NCBI GenBank assembly: GCA_030428695.1
Contig: JAUIEM010000201.1
Span: 1 to 17,705 of the forward strand
Origin: a bacterium
GTDB taxonomy: Bacteria; Planctomycetota; J058; JAJDCP01
DNA: 17,705 nt
Direction: 5' to 3'
The position numbers were made by a program, and so were the translations under genes. The notes under the pieces were generated by a model that was not told the DNA's origin, did no database searches, and was given only the letters and a program-made list of their open reading frames with translations. Of this stretch, positions 9,101 through 14,900 are shown piece by piece; within the stretch, counting starts at the first letter, position 1, and each line of letters starts with the position of its first letter.

Positions 9101-11359
9101 GACGGCGATACCCTGACCTACATCTGGCATCAGACCCGCGGAGCCCCGGTCGTCCTTTCACGGTCGGTCTCTGGCGAGGACACCGATATCACGGTGCAGC
9201 TCGACCAGGTGGCGACCTACGTCTTCGAGCTGACCGTGTTCGACGGACGCGATTGGAGCCGAACCGTGAGCACGACGATCACCGTCAACAGCACGGCAGC
9301 CAACCCGGGCGGCGGCGGCGGAGGCGGCGGCAGCTCGAGCTGCGCCGTGCGGTCCGAGCGCGGATTCTCCCCGCTCGCCCTGCTCCTCACGGCTCTGCTC
9401 GTCCTCGCCGCGTGCTGGCGGCGCCTGCCCTGGGGGGCGCTGCGCGAGCGTGCGTGGAGCACCCTGCGGCTCGGCTTCGTCGCGTCGGTTCCGTTGATCG
9501 CGGGCTGCGGTCTCGGCTCCCTGGTGCCCCTGCTCTTCCTCAGCAGTGGTGGCGGCGGAGCCGCCGACGTCACCCAGCCCGACGATGTCGGCGTCCTGCT
9601 CCGCTACAGCTCGGTGTTCGAGCAGTCGACAGTCGACGGCACGATCGTCCTGCCCGACTCCCTCGGCATCGAGCTCTCCCTGATCAACCAGGGCGACGAC
9701 GTGATCCCCGACGGCCGGCTGATCGCCTTCTACCTCTCCGCGGACAAGTCGTTCAGCGAAGAGGACGACCTGCGTTTCCTCGAGTTGACCGTCACCCAGG
9801 AGGTCGAGGATGGACGCAGCCTCGAGCTCGACGCCGCGACGGGGACCTTCCTGCCGCTGACGGTCGACGTGCGGGGGCCGATGTTCCTGATCATGCAGGT
9901 CAACGCCAACGAGGAGACCGAGCTCGAGGACGCGACCGCGAACAACACGGCGGTCGGCGAGAAGCCGGTGTTCGTCTACCCGCAGAACACCGCCCCCGTG
10001 ACCACGCCGGACTTCACGATCCTGCAGGTGCGTGGGCCGTCCTCGGCGATCATGTCCGGGGCGACGAACGCGACCGCGGACAGCGCGATCATCCAGGGCA
10101 CGGCCGAGCTCTCGGCGCTGGTCACCAACCTGGTCGAGCCGGTGACCACCGGACTCACCCTGACGGTCGATGTCTTTCTCTCCGACGACACGACGAAGTC
10201 GAACGACGACGACTCGCTCTCCGTCAGCCTCTTCGGGGGTAGCAACACCATCGCCTTCCCGCTCGGAACGAAGGTGTCCGACACCCTGACCATCGCCGGG
10301 GTGCGGGTCGAGCTGCCGGACATCTCGACCCTCGAGGCGGGGACAGAGACTCCCGTCCGCCGCTACTTCTTGATGCGGATCCGGAGCAGCGCCGGCGACG
10401 AGAACGTCCTCAACAACACCCGCGCCGCGGACGAGGCGACTTTTATCTACGACCAGTGGTTGCAGGCCAGCAACGGCGCCGTGCTGCCCTCGACCAACGA
10501 CGGCGACCCGATCGCCCTGTCCGCCGTCGAGCTGCGTCCGGAGATCGAGAACGAGCTGCTGCCGACCGGACGGCAGCGCCTGCTGAGCTTCGAGATCCCC
10601 GAGCGGAACCTGACGCCCGAGCAGAGCCAGATCCTGCTGCTCTGTCAGAGCACCGGCTTCGACCCGATCCTCGAGATCTTCAACCCCGCGGGCCGCACGA
10701 TCCAGGCCAACGACGACAGCAACTTCGGCAACACGGGGAGCCTGTACCTCAATGTCGCCAGCCTCGGAAGCAACCGGACCTTCTTTGTCGCCGTGTCGAG
10801 CTTCGACAACGTCGGCGGCACCTTCGACATGATCGTCGACATCAACCCTCGTGAGGCTGCGGACGGCGCGGCAGGACAGCTCTCCCCCGCGACCGTCGTC
10901 CCCCACCAGGTCGGCAACCTCGTCAAGCTGGAGCGCGGCAACGGCGACGGCAGGGACGTGCGGGTCTTCCCCTTCCGGGTCACCGAGGAGGGCAACGAGT
11001 TCCTGCTCTACGTGCCGGCCAATATGGCCCTCGGACTGACCATCGTCGACGGCGTCAACCTGTTGCTCGAAGCGGGGCTCGAGATCACCTACACCGAGTT
11101 CCTCGCGAACCAGGCTCCCCAGACCAACTCCGTCGATATCGTCCCCTCGGGCAACGACCTGATCATCAAGCCGCAGGGCGCGACCGACCTGTTCTTCAAC
11201 CAGCAGCCGGGGTTCGTCATCCTGGTCCTCGGCTCCGGCGTGCCCGAGCCCGGACAGCAGGACTTCAGCCTGCGCTTCGACTATCTGTTCTTCCGCGAGA
11301 GCCTCGGCGATGCGCGCTTCGACGAGCTCAGCGAACAGATCGAGGCGAACCAGGACTGA
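2..11359 (+). CDS. Giant multidomain surface protein, 5'-partial; probable polyprotein of a sortable adhesin-like protein and a lipoprotein
   Basis: The frame is open from the left edge to TGA at 11357-11359, giving 3785 residues in the window. The true start lies upstream, because bases 2-106 already encode the end of a repeat unit (QPPDTG...VTLTGRGG). In order it shows: an array of ASPM-SPD-2-Hydin/choice-of-anchor-D-like beta units (to about residue 1455); Ig-like segments with a recurring V-x-V-x-D-x-x-x-N-x-V signature (to about 2230); SbsA-like Ig segments (to about 2480); PKD/REJ-like domains (to about 3098); a Gly8-SSSC sorting signal (3103-3142); a lipoprotein-like signal with lipobox Cys 3169; and CARDB-like then PPC-like domains to the end. 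All recognisable families are extracellular binding or spacer modules, so a secreted, surface-attached adhesin or structural role is inferred; no catalytic domain is visible. The protein is Asp/Thr-rich and Lys-poor in the array. Its one oddity is that the mid-protein sorting signal is not followed by a stop. Confidence 0.95.
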   Translation, partial: QPPDTGLFNTRLIIASQELDVPNDTVTLTGRGGHGVLTARAVTTAAASDDTLDFGTVRASFPLDTLEIRVGRRTDVNDTTVVLTGATILGDTAGIFSIVSIDPLPSTLRAPTDTVSVRITFQPNVAGDFGAELVLTGAQPYSSDTIVLAGTATAGAIAVSENTLDFGLRPLLLGRGDSLCFAVTRADGDTNVTVAGMTIVGDTLNAFSIDTLTPNLPHTLGPASADSVFACVSFLPPDTGEFTALLIVSAQQSDVPSETINLVGRGGNGVLTAFAVETQGADLDTLDFGLARAGLALDTLDIRVTRRASLNDTTVVFTGATIFGDTAAVFSVVSIDPVLPDTLTAIGDSVRVAVSFQPDFAGSYGAFLVLTAPQPYSNDTIWLAGDASAGAFAVSVDTLDFGTKPLFLAQGDSLCLSIARILGDTGVTVSGIGIVGDTANQFTLDSISPSLPYTLGPAGSDSVGVCVHFRPADTGMVEALLIVSSGERDVPPDTVVLRGRGGQSVLQAFARDNVTGNSSDTLDFQVQRADLGLETLDVRVTRRAAFANDTTVVLSGATIFGDSVGVFSVVDIAPVLPDTLVATADSVNVRVTFQPNDAGSFSALLVLTAPQPYSADTIVLTGVAEGGALQARSISAPTAGSDSLDFLMKPVGLFPGDSLCISIVRVAGDTGVTVSGLTIVDDSNGVFTVLSVSSGLPRTLGPASADSVVACVRFSPSDTGDFRALLVVSAQEFDVPNDTIVLVGHGGSSFLEARAIDNNPASGDDTLDFEVVRAGVTSGTFDSLCVVVKRRFVAGDTSTVLTGATIIEDTAGVFSLQTIQTPLPDTLITAADSVVLCVRFSPLVAGTYGARLVLVGTETYSQDTITLVGIGEIGRFEVRSFSAPTVGADSLLFGEVPLLTRSDSLCFSVRRVQGDTGVTVGGLSIIGDTTGVFSVDTVTPGLPFDLSGADSLAACVSFRPSDTGEFRALLVISANQLDVPNDTILLVGTGRLGYLEAAALDNNPMTGADTLDFELQRVGAPDPTIDSLCVVVKRRFAPGDTVVSLTGVSIHDDTAGVFSVVDLGNGLPSTFLDGGDSTVLCLRFEPRASASYGAQLVLTAPDARSSDTIQLLGEGQSGALRALSISAPTAGSDSLDFGNVKATETSGDSLCVSVIRTAGDTAVTLAGVSIIDDTAGVFSVTQLSATLPHALGPQSSDSVVICLRFTPADSFAYGALLVVSAQEFDVPADTIKIEGRGVRGVLALEALVPPTGSLDFPDTRFLHASDSLCALIRNTGDTTLVISGATITGPSAGNYAVTGISQQLPFVLGAQQSETVCVVFTPLDTLALSSRLTVVTQEGESASVALTGRGLFADIVVSADTIDFGDVSLTLDSAVLVTVDNPGNDTLFLTTQKVFGTGFTIETAGFGPGIAPYESDTFTVRFTPGFYGSHTGAVEIRSLADTAFLATIGLRGEGVFEAADSLRVEAVPSGTLEGSATVLKVTVIDRLGNTVPDFQMNTGDSLFFQQTGAADSTTITYERGSVDITNVEVGLDPSGRGFVAPFGPINNFTNGELTILARDDNNDTNVVFVVSLPTLTGASNPVSWDLSSDFIFDLFIPTASDTVVAGVETGVPPTESLAIVLRSGVSGNPVLPPSGVFFTAVILAPDDSSAVFNGADTLFLPLSSTSETTRFAFMSTIAGRPNIMVLDSAQIQSGDDERIEVVPNDLDNFIVSVNQTLLTAGDFAQFTVEAFDSFANLIPNFTIDSTTLRITTDRIGGGPDSNIVFAARNPVLVVEEDPPGAAQATAGVFNANGQMFFDMTDLTAESVDVTVTLGTATGTVGLRFEPGDPVSTVVVLPNQEFVEGVGLLGDPLFPTRVALDSAVFATVAVPLDVSVRVVDENNNTVPVTSGTARIALNGVDVTAGLSGASNVDPDTLLFFSALNADTIDIAFDNSGIASGPVSYRVAAVDRFLKVGQITGTSLTGLTHAPSTVHEVSSLPAETLLVEMPGARFLPGFGLFRPADTLVAQTQGGLFRVTVIAVDSLNNVDVDFARTGYLLTDDTSPNVGQRQAANVGERNASVSLLDNLQATIEVDEDLAVVEANPSAPGDVIASLLQAKIQVVDPFNASFASSEFRFWPALNRYVFRGGRVLEAATDTSRVVFSSGQLGTALKLDDGDPDFVHLARFTAPSDTADLSDTNFVFTKGLAHYSVIVSDFLTPEDARRLRVKVDPDTTNGGFMFATNEAVSDSFTVRISTLTISRLTYLGDGQGRINRMELHFNQLLNPALLSSTVIDRFSATLTTTGTIGRGSAFNLSSVLADSTDIILVEDEASILTITLDTPLPTTDTANIVFSIDNTGNLVTDNVVSRNFEGIELQVNNFQPLEVVDGAAPVLIASETRDFDLDGVADVLALVFSENLISATLDIADLLVQGPDNQNWIQGMTSNDLFIQDNELLILLRPDLSTSGIAAPSFALLSAGKLLDAAGNATTELLTNFENLDFDASTNVGPQVSGLLAVRGAVVDEGVQSLQVNPGTIVLDARPSLLPIGADDTSGVTVSWIAPSGVTLSPNNALRTEFERFAPGTLTFRLLVQVNGGPNSNFFVGGADTVSAIVEVVVNNVPPTADAGCDQRVLRAGDPLFLDGSRSKDANQQALTNFTWDTNGVVIAIGETTTVSLPAGVHDVRLRVLDPSNPLVDGTDQVTVVVADDLSGDTPPTADAGRDFQAFTSSASNPQTVFLEGRGSRDPDGHTLSYLWTQLAGTDVSFDSTAARPSFTTPTGPGILRFGLVVTANGISSPQDEVQVIVVTDASDPRLPPIASGELFVRDLTGDGIAEPYGLTGTATILSGDESGDDDGIVSYSWAQTEGPQVILSDNGTAQEFEDAFQFFNFTPSLAGTYGFSLTVVDDEAISGLSSELTVQVLAPADTMNGLPQVTIAGDTTATVGATVGLAATSTDSYAAEQCWSQLRGPWTPLRNSVADSLVSFVPSEPGLYAFRVVRFVRNGDGDVFLLAVDDHEISVSGGANTPPVAVISTGPAEVGVGSEVNLSGFLSTDADGDTLTYIWHQTRGAPVVLSRSVSGEDTDITVQLDQVATYVFELTVFDGRDWSRTVSTTITVNSTAANPGGGGGGGGSSSCAVRSERGFSPLALLLTALLVLAACWRRLPWGALRERAWSTLRLGFVASVPLIAGCGLGSLVPLLFLSSGGGGAADVTQPDDVGVLLRYSSVFEQSTVDGTIVLPDSLGIELSLINQGDDVIPDGRLIAFYLSADKSFSEEDDLRFLELTVTQEVEDGRSLELDAATGTFLPLTVDVRGPMFLIMQVNANEETELEDATANNTAVGEKPVFVYPQNTAPVTTPDFTILQVRGPSSAIMSGATNATADSAIIQGTAELSALVTNLVEPVTTGLTLTVDVFLSDDTTKSNDDDSLSVSLFGGSNTIAFPLGTKVSDTLTIAGVRVELPDISTLEAGTETPVRRYFLMRIRSSAGDENVLNNTRAADEATFIYDQWLQASNGAVLPSTNDGDPIALSAVELRPEIENELLPTGRQRLLSFEIPERNLTPEQSQILLLCQSTGFDPILEIFNPAGRTIQANDDSNFGNTGSLYLNVASLGSNRTFFVAVSSFDNVGGTFDMIVDINPREAADGAAGQLSPATVVPHQVGNLVKLERGNGDGRDVRVFPFRVTEEGNEFLLYVPANMALGLTIVDGVNLLLEAGLEITYTEFLANQAPQTNSVDIVPSGNDLIIKPQGATDLFFNQQPGFVILVLGSGVPEPGQQDFSLRFDYLFFRESLGDARFDELSEQIEANQD
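107..4366 (+). repeat. Tandem array of 12 ASH/choice-of-anchor-D-like units, organised as five A-B pairs plus two single units
   Basis: Units start at 107 (A1), 467 (B1), 809 (A2), 1172 (B2), 1514 (A3), 1883 (B3), 2249 (A4), 2624 (B4), 2981 (A5), 3356 (B5), 3722 (C1) and about 4058 (C2), each 110-125 residues. Each opens with a (D/N)(T/S)LDFG-like strand, has a central 'TVxLTGATIxGDTAGVFSV' or 'GVTVxGLxIxGDT' block, an 'xVxFxPxxxG' strand, and ends with 'DTIxLxGxG'. That is the pattern of ASPM-SPD-2-Hydin immunoglobulin-like beta sandwiches. A units carry a DTTVV or GDTxTVL block and end in PYSxDTI. B units carry LGPxxxDSV and end in DVPxDT. The A-B period is about 702-735 bases. A role as a rigid spacer or binding stalk is inferred. 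Confidence 0.85.
4367..6690 (+). other. Ig-like (Big-type) segment with four V-x-V-x-D-x-x-x-N-x-V signatures
   Basis: Within the giant protein, four similar strands recur: VTVIDRLGNTVPDF (about 4442-4483), VEAFDSFANLIPNF (about 5182-5223), VRVVDENNNTVPV (about 5623-5661) and VIAVDSLNNVDVDF (about 6053-6094). The 'V-D-x-x-x-N-x-V' strand is typical of bacterial Ig-like modules of the invasin/Big type. Sequence between the signatures is diverged, so exact domain borders are not visible. There are no cysteines in the signature strands. A beta-sandwich stalk is inferred. Confidence 0.55.
6691..7440 (+). other. Two SbsA-like Ig segments with Asp/Gly-rich loops
   Basis: The first segment has GDGQGRINRMELHF (from 6737) and the second DFDLDGVADVLALVFSENL (7139-7195). 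Both match the 'D-x-D-G-x-G-x-I-D-x-(V/L)-x-(V/L)-x-F' opening of SbsA-like Ig domains found in large secreted proteins. The loops are acidic and could bind calcium; that is inferred, not shown. Confidence 0.5.
7441..9301 (+). other. Run of about six PKD/REJ-like beta-sandwich domains
   Basis: Successive modules open with PPTADAGCDQRV (about 7800), PPTADAGRDFQA (about 8081), PPIASGELFVRD (about 8384), LPQVTIAGDTTA (about 8729) and PPVAVISTGPAEV (about 9014), after a first Ig-like module from about 7441. Typical PKD/REJ features are present: the L-(D/E/S)-G-(S/R/F)-x-S-x-D-x-(D/N) strand and W-x-Q/W-D strands (FTWDTNG, YLWTQLAG, YSWAQTEG, QCWSQLRG, YIWHQTRG). The last module carries DADGDTLTY (9095-9121). 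These are extracellular protein- or carbohydrate-contact modules in known proteins; the ligand here is unknown. Confidence 0.75.
9308..9424 (+). other. Cys-containing C-terminal-type sorting signal in mid-protein (MYXO-CTERM/JDVT-CTERM/GlyGly-CTERM-like)
   Basis: The order is eight Gly codons (9308-9331), SSS, Cys (9341-9343), AVRSERGFS, a hydrophobic helix PLALLLTALLVLAAC (9371-9415), then WRR. A Gly/Ser linker, invariant Cys, transmembrane helix and short Arg cluster is the tripartite layout of the C-terminal signals processed by CPBP-type (glutamic intramembrane) sorting proteases such as the myxosortase group. In known proteins this layout ends the protein; here it lies 648 codons before the stop. 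No partner protease is in the window. Confidence 0.7.
9440..9508 (+). other. Internal lipoprotein-type signal peptide with lipobox LIAG|C
   Basis: Residues LRERAWSTLRLGFVASVPLI, then AGC, give a charged n-region (RER...R), a hydrophobic h-region and a lipobox LIAGC with Cys at 9506-9508, as expected for Lgt/LspA processing. The length from CTG 9440 to the Cys is 23 codons. There is no ATG or TTG between the upstream Cys and the lipobox region that would start this signal. The only in-frame GTG (9347) lies inside the preceding sorting signal. CTG 9440 follows a run of six G (9432-9437), too close for a good ribosome site. Either the signal is read as part of the long frame, or an indel or unusual start is involved. 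Confidence 0.65.
9509..10470 (+). other. Gly linker and two CARDB-like domains of the lipoprotein half
   Basis: After the lipobox come GLGSLVPLLFLSS and GGGG. A CARDB-like module follows: LGIELSLINQGDDVIPDG, AFYLSADKSFSEEDDL, then IMQVNANEET...ATANNTAVG (about 9590-9980). A second, diverged module runs from PDFTILQV (about 10009) through VDVFLSDDTTKSNDDDSL to LMRIRSS...VLNNTR (about 10420). The 'N-x-G ... F-Y-L-S-x-D ... N-N-T' pattern is the CARDB (cell adhesion-related) signature. Confidence 0.6.
10510..10855 (+). other. PPC-like (bacterial pre-peptidase C-terminal-type) domain
   Basis: The series LLSFEIPE, LCQSTGFDPILEIFNPAG, IQANDDSNFGNTGSLYLNV and FFVAVSSFDNVGGTFDMIV follows the PPC pattern (F-D-P-x-L-x-L-x-(D/N)-P-x-G, N-D-D-S, Y/F-x-V-x-V). 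About 165 residues follow to the stop, rich in beta-type sequence but not assigned to a family. Confidence 0.5.
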
Positions 11360-11392
11360 GCCCGCTGCTCTGGGCCCCAGGCCCCGAAGCGC

Positions 11393-11431
11393 CCGGGATC
11401 GGCCGCCGCGGAGTCCGCCGCAGGATCCCGG
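11393..11431 (+). terminator. Hairpin downstream of the giant gene (terminator candidate)
   Basis: A perfect 8-base inverted repeat CCGGGATC (11393-11400) / GATCCCGG (11424-11431) encloses a second small hairpin GCGG-AGT-CCGC (11408-11418). It begins 33 bases after the stop codon. No T-run follows, so it may be a 3' stabilising structure or part of a Rho-type terminator rather than a classical intrinsic one. Confidence 0.4.
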
Positions 11432-11512
11432 TGGACGGTCACGACAGCGGGCCCCATGCACCGAAGCGCGGCGCATCCGGGCCGTCGCGAACACCGCCTC
11501 GCGCCGAGTCGG

Positions 11513-11518
11513 TATACT
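11513..11518 (+). promoter_or_regulatory. -10-like element TATACT, placed for a leaderless transcript
   Basis: TATACT differs from TATAAT at one base and ends six bases before ATG 11525, so transcription would start at or next to the A of the start codon. There is no Shine-Dalgarno-like sequence in the intervening CCAGAC. No good -35 is seen at the usual spacing (AACACC at 17 bases). It is one of the few AT-rich hexamers in this very GC-rich stretch. Confidence 0.5.
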
Positions 11519-11524
11519 CCAGAC

Positions 11525-11932
11525 ATGAGCACCCGACCACCCGGCACCTGCTTCTCCCTGCGCGCACTGATCGCGAGGCGCGAGCGCTACGCGTGGTGGG
11601 CTGGCGCGACCCTGGTCTGGGTCGCCCTGCTCGCGGCGGTCGCGGCCCAGCTCCCCCGCCCGGGGAGCGGGCCTGGAGCCGGCGCACCCGGCCTGACCTT
11701 GTGGCTGAGCGCGATCCCGCGCTGGGCCTGGCTCAACGCGATGGTCCTGAGCGCGGCGCTCGGCTGCGGTGGGGGCGTGCTCGCCTACCTGCGCGAAGGG
11801 CGCCACTGGAGCGATGAGCTCCCCTTCCTCGCCTTGACGGTCGCGATCGTCGCAGGCGGCACGCTGCTGATCTGCCTGCTCGGGCCGCTCCGACCGGCGG
11901 CGCCCCCGCCTGAGCTGTTCCTTCGGCCCTGA
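11525..11932 (+). CDS. Small three-helix membrane protein, unknown function
   Basis: It encodes 135 residues, starting at ATG 11525 (MSTRPPGTC). The frame is open further upstream to a possible ATG at 11456, but that would put the -10-like TATACT inside the gene and adds an Arg/His-rich stretch with no recognisable features, so the short form is preferred. Three hydrophobic helices are visible at about residues 23-43, 68-89 and 99-120. The positive-inside rule (RRER before helix 1, REGRHW between 2 and 3) places the N-terminus and the second loop in the cytoplasm. Helix 2 holds a G-C-G-G-G turn. The tail is Pro-rich (PAAPPPELFLRP). The gene is convergent with the kinase gene, whose stop is 48 bases away, and follows the giant surface protein gene by 165 bases. 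I do not recognise a family. Confidence 0.75.
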   Translation: MSTRPPGTCFSLRALIARRERYAWWAGATLVWVALLAAVAAQLPRPGSGPGAGAPGLTLWLSAIPRWAWLNAMVLSAALGCGGGVLAYLREGRHWSDELPFLALTVAIVAGGTLLICLLGPLRPAAPPPELFLRP

Positions 11933-11960
11933 CAGGCAGACCCCGAGGCTCCTCCGCAAG

Positions 11961-11980
11961 AGTGCCCGCCGGCGGGCGCT
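11961..11980. terminator. Palindromic hairpin between convergent genes (bidirectional terminator candidate)
   Basis: AGTGCCCGCC pairs with GGCGGGCGCT; the core GCCCGCCGGCGGGC (11964-11977) is a perfect palindrome, extended by one G-T wobble and two more pairs. It sits in the 48-base gap between the stop of the small membrane protein gene and the stop of the kinase gene, where a structure serving both strands is expected. There is no T-run on either side. Confidence 0.45.
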
Positions 11981-14900
11981 TCAGCCGGCGGCCTTCTCGA
12001 GCCGACGCAAGGTCGCCGCAACCGGGGCGATCAGACGCTCGAAGCCGGTCAACCCGAGGCTGTTCTGCAGCAGGCTGCGCTGCCGCTCGACCTGCTCCCA
12101 GGCCTGGCGCGCGAGCTGGAGCGCCTGTTCGGGCCGTCCCTCGACCTCTTCGACCCGGGCGAGACCGAGCTGCGCGCGCCAGAGCTGGTGGGAGTGCAGC
12201 TCGTCGAAGGTCGCGAGGGTCGCCGCGTAGTGCGTCCGCGCCCGCTCGTGCTGACCCTTGGCGAAGTACGCGTCGCCGAGCTGCAGGGCCGCCAGCGCGG
12301 CGTACTCGTGGCGCTGGGTCTGCTCGCACTGGGCCCGGCCCTGCTCGAGCATCGCGATCCCCTCGTCCGTGCGCTCCCGCGCGAGGAGCACCCGCCCGAT
12401 GTTGACCCGGCAGTCGCCCTCGCAGGCCTTGTCGCCGATCTCCTCGAAGATCGCCAGCGCCTCGTGGAAGTGGTCCTCGGCCTCGGCGAAGCGCTCGAGC
12501 TCGAAGCAGCCCTCGCCGATGTTCGCGAGGCAGATCCCCTCCCAGCGACGCATCGGCAGCTTCCGCAGGAGCTTCAGGCTCTTCTGGTAGAGCCGGATGG
12601 ACTCCGCCGGGTTCCCCGACTCGCCGAAGATCGCCCCGAGGGTGTTGAGCGCCATCTGCTGGGCGACCGGGTCGTCGCGGCGGCGCGCCATCTCGAGCGC
12701 CTGGTGCGCGAGCCGCTCGGCGACCTCGAAGTCGCCCTGCTTCATGTGTGCCCAGGAGGACACGTGCAGCGCCCGGGAGCGCGTCGCCGGCTGCTCGGCG
12801 AGCACCGGGGAGGCCAGCACCGCGTCGAGCGCCTTCGTCGCCTCGCGGAAGCGCCCCTGGCGCGACATCGCGTTCGCCCGCAGCACCTCCGCCCGCAGCC
12901 GGCGCGGCTCGTCCCCCTGCGCCGCCGCCAGCTCGCCGGCCTGCGCGGTCAGCGCCAGGCATGCTTCCCCGTCGCCCTGTGCGAAGGCCGTTCCAGCCAG
13001 GTCGATCAGGAGGTCGATGCGCAGGCTCGTCGCGGCCGCGGCGCGGGCGATCTCCTCGGCCCGTCGCTGCAGCTCCGCCGCCTCGCGCAACCGCCCCTCG
13101 TGGGAGAGCACCTGCGCGGCGAGCCGGTCGAGCCCCGCGCAGGCCACGGCCAGCCCCGGATGTCCCGCCTCGTCGAGCCGCTCCCGGGCGCGCCGGGCGC
13201 GCTCGAGGCAGGTCTTCGCGGTGTCGTCGTCGTGGTAGGCCAGCGCCTCTTCGGCCGCCTGCAGCCCGCTCGCCAACGCCGAGGACCAGTCGCCGACCGC
13301 CGTGTAGTGGTAGCACAGCACCGCGGGGATGCGGGAGCGCTCGTGGATCTGCGTCAGCCCCTCGACGACCCGCTGGTGCAGCCGCCTCTTGCGCCGGGGT
13401 GGTAGCTCGGCGTAGAGCACGTCGCGGGTGATCGTGCGCGCGAAGCGGTAGGCCTCGCCGGCGCTGTCCAGCTCGCGCACCAGGCCGTCGTGCAGGGCAG
13501 CCTCGACCCGCTGCTCGAGCTGCTCCTCGCCGAGACCGGTCGCGTGGACCAGCGTGTCGAAGCGGAACTCGTCGCCGATCACCGCGGCGACCTCGAGCAT
13601 CTGCACGAGCTCCGCGTCGAGCTGGCTGAGCCGCGCCCGCACCACCTTGTTCACCGAGTCGGGCAGGGCGACCTGCTCGAGGTCGCCGCACACCCAGACC
13701 CCGTCGTCCTTGCGCAGCTCCCGCTTGGCGAGCAGCTCCCGGACCAGCTCGCGCAGGAAGAAGGGATTCCCCGCGCTCGCGCGCTGCAGGCGGCGAATGC
13801 TGGTCGGCCCGATCGACACCTCACCCAGGCTGCCCCGCAACCACTGGCGGACCTCCTCCTCGCCGAAGGCCGCCAACGAGATTTCGACGGCGAGCCGCTT
13901 GTAGCCGACCGCGAGCAGCCAGCGCTCGAGCTCTGCGTCGCGCTGGGGCGCCGCTCCGTGGGCGGTCGCGACGATACACACCGGGTGCTCGGCCAGCGCC
14001 TGGAGCAGGTACTCGATCAGCTCGAGGTCGCGCCGCGACGCCCACTGGACGTCGTCGAACAAGAGCAGCAGCGGCTGGGGCCCGAGCTGCTCGAAGGCCC
14101 GCCCGAAGCCGCCGAGCACTCGCCAGCGGTCGGTCTCCCGCTGCTGGTACAGCTCGAAATCCGCCTGGGTGCTGGCCGGGTCGGGATGGCTCGCGAGCAT
14201 GCGCGCGAAGGTCTCGTAGGGCGCCGGGCCGCTGCCCCCGTAGTCGTAGAACCGCCCCCACAGCACCCGCGCTCCGCGCACCTCCGCCTCCGCCGCGAAG
14301 CGCTCGACCAGGCGGGTCTTGCCGATCCCCGGCTCGCCACGCACCAGCACGATGCGCCCGCGCCCTTCGAGGGCCGCGGCCTGCTCGTCGAGCAGCCGGC
14401 CGAGCTCTTCCTTGCGACCGATGAAGGGCTCGTCGAGCAGCGCCGCGGTCGTCGTCCCGGACAGGGGACGGACCTGCCGCCCCCGCGCCACCCGTCGGGA
14501 GAGGTGGCTCGACCGCTGGAGCACCCGCGTCTCTTCGGGCTCGACCGCCTCGCGCACCGGGACGGCCTCGGGCAGGACGGTCGGCTCGTAGCCGAGCAGT
14601 CGCTGCAGCGCGCGGGCGTCGGCCGGGCGCCGGGCGGGGTCGAAGGACAGCGCCCGGACCACGGCCTGGCTGAGCTTCTTCGGCGCCTCGGGCAGCAGCT
14701 CGCGCAGGCTAGGGATCGGCGTCTCGCCGCTGTAGAACGCGAGCACCGCGGCGGCCTCGCGTGGATCGGCCGGAAGCCGCCCGGCCAGCATGCGCCACAG
14801 CAGCATGCCGAGCGCGAACACGTCGGCGCGTCCGTCGACCTCCGCGTCCCCGTGGAACTGCTCCGGCGCCATGTACATCAGCGTGCCCATGCGCGTGCCC

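Noticed and set aside
4349..9130. A 1593-codon open frame on the minus strand, opposite the giant gene
   Set aside because: Its translation is low-complexity (Arg/Asp/Glu/Val/Gly-rich) with no recognisable domain, and it lies wholly opposite well-supported Ig and PKD coding sequence. It is a composition effect of GC-rich codons.
11456..11524. Upstream ATG for the small membrane protein
   Set aside because: It adds a His/Arg-rich segment with no recognisable features, has no ribosome site, and would place the -10-like TATACT inside the gene.
9158..11959. A 933-codon minus-strand frame opposite the lipoprotein half and the small membrane gene
   Set aside because: No domain, no ribosome site, biased composition, and it crosses two supported genes and the hairpins between them.
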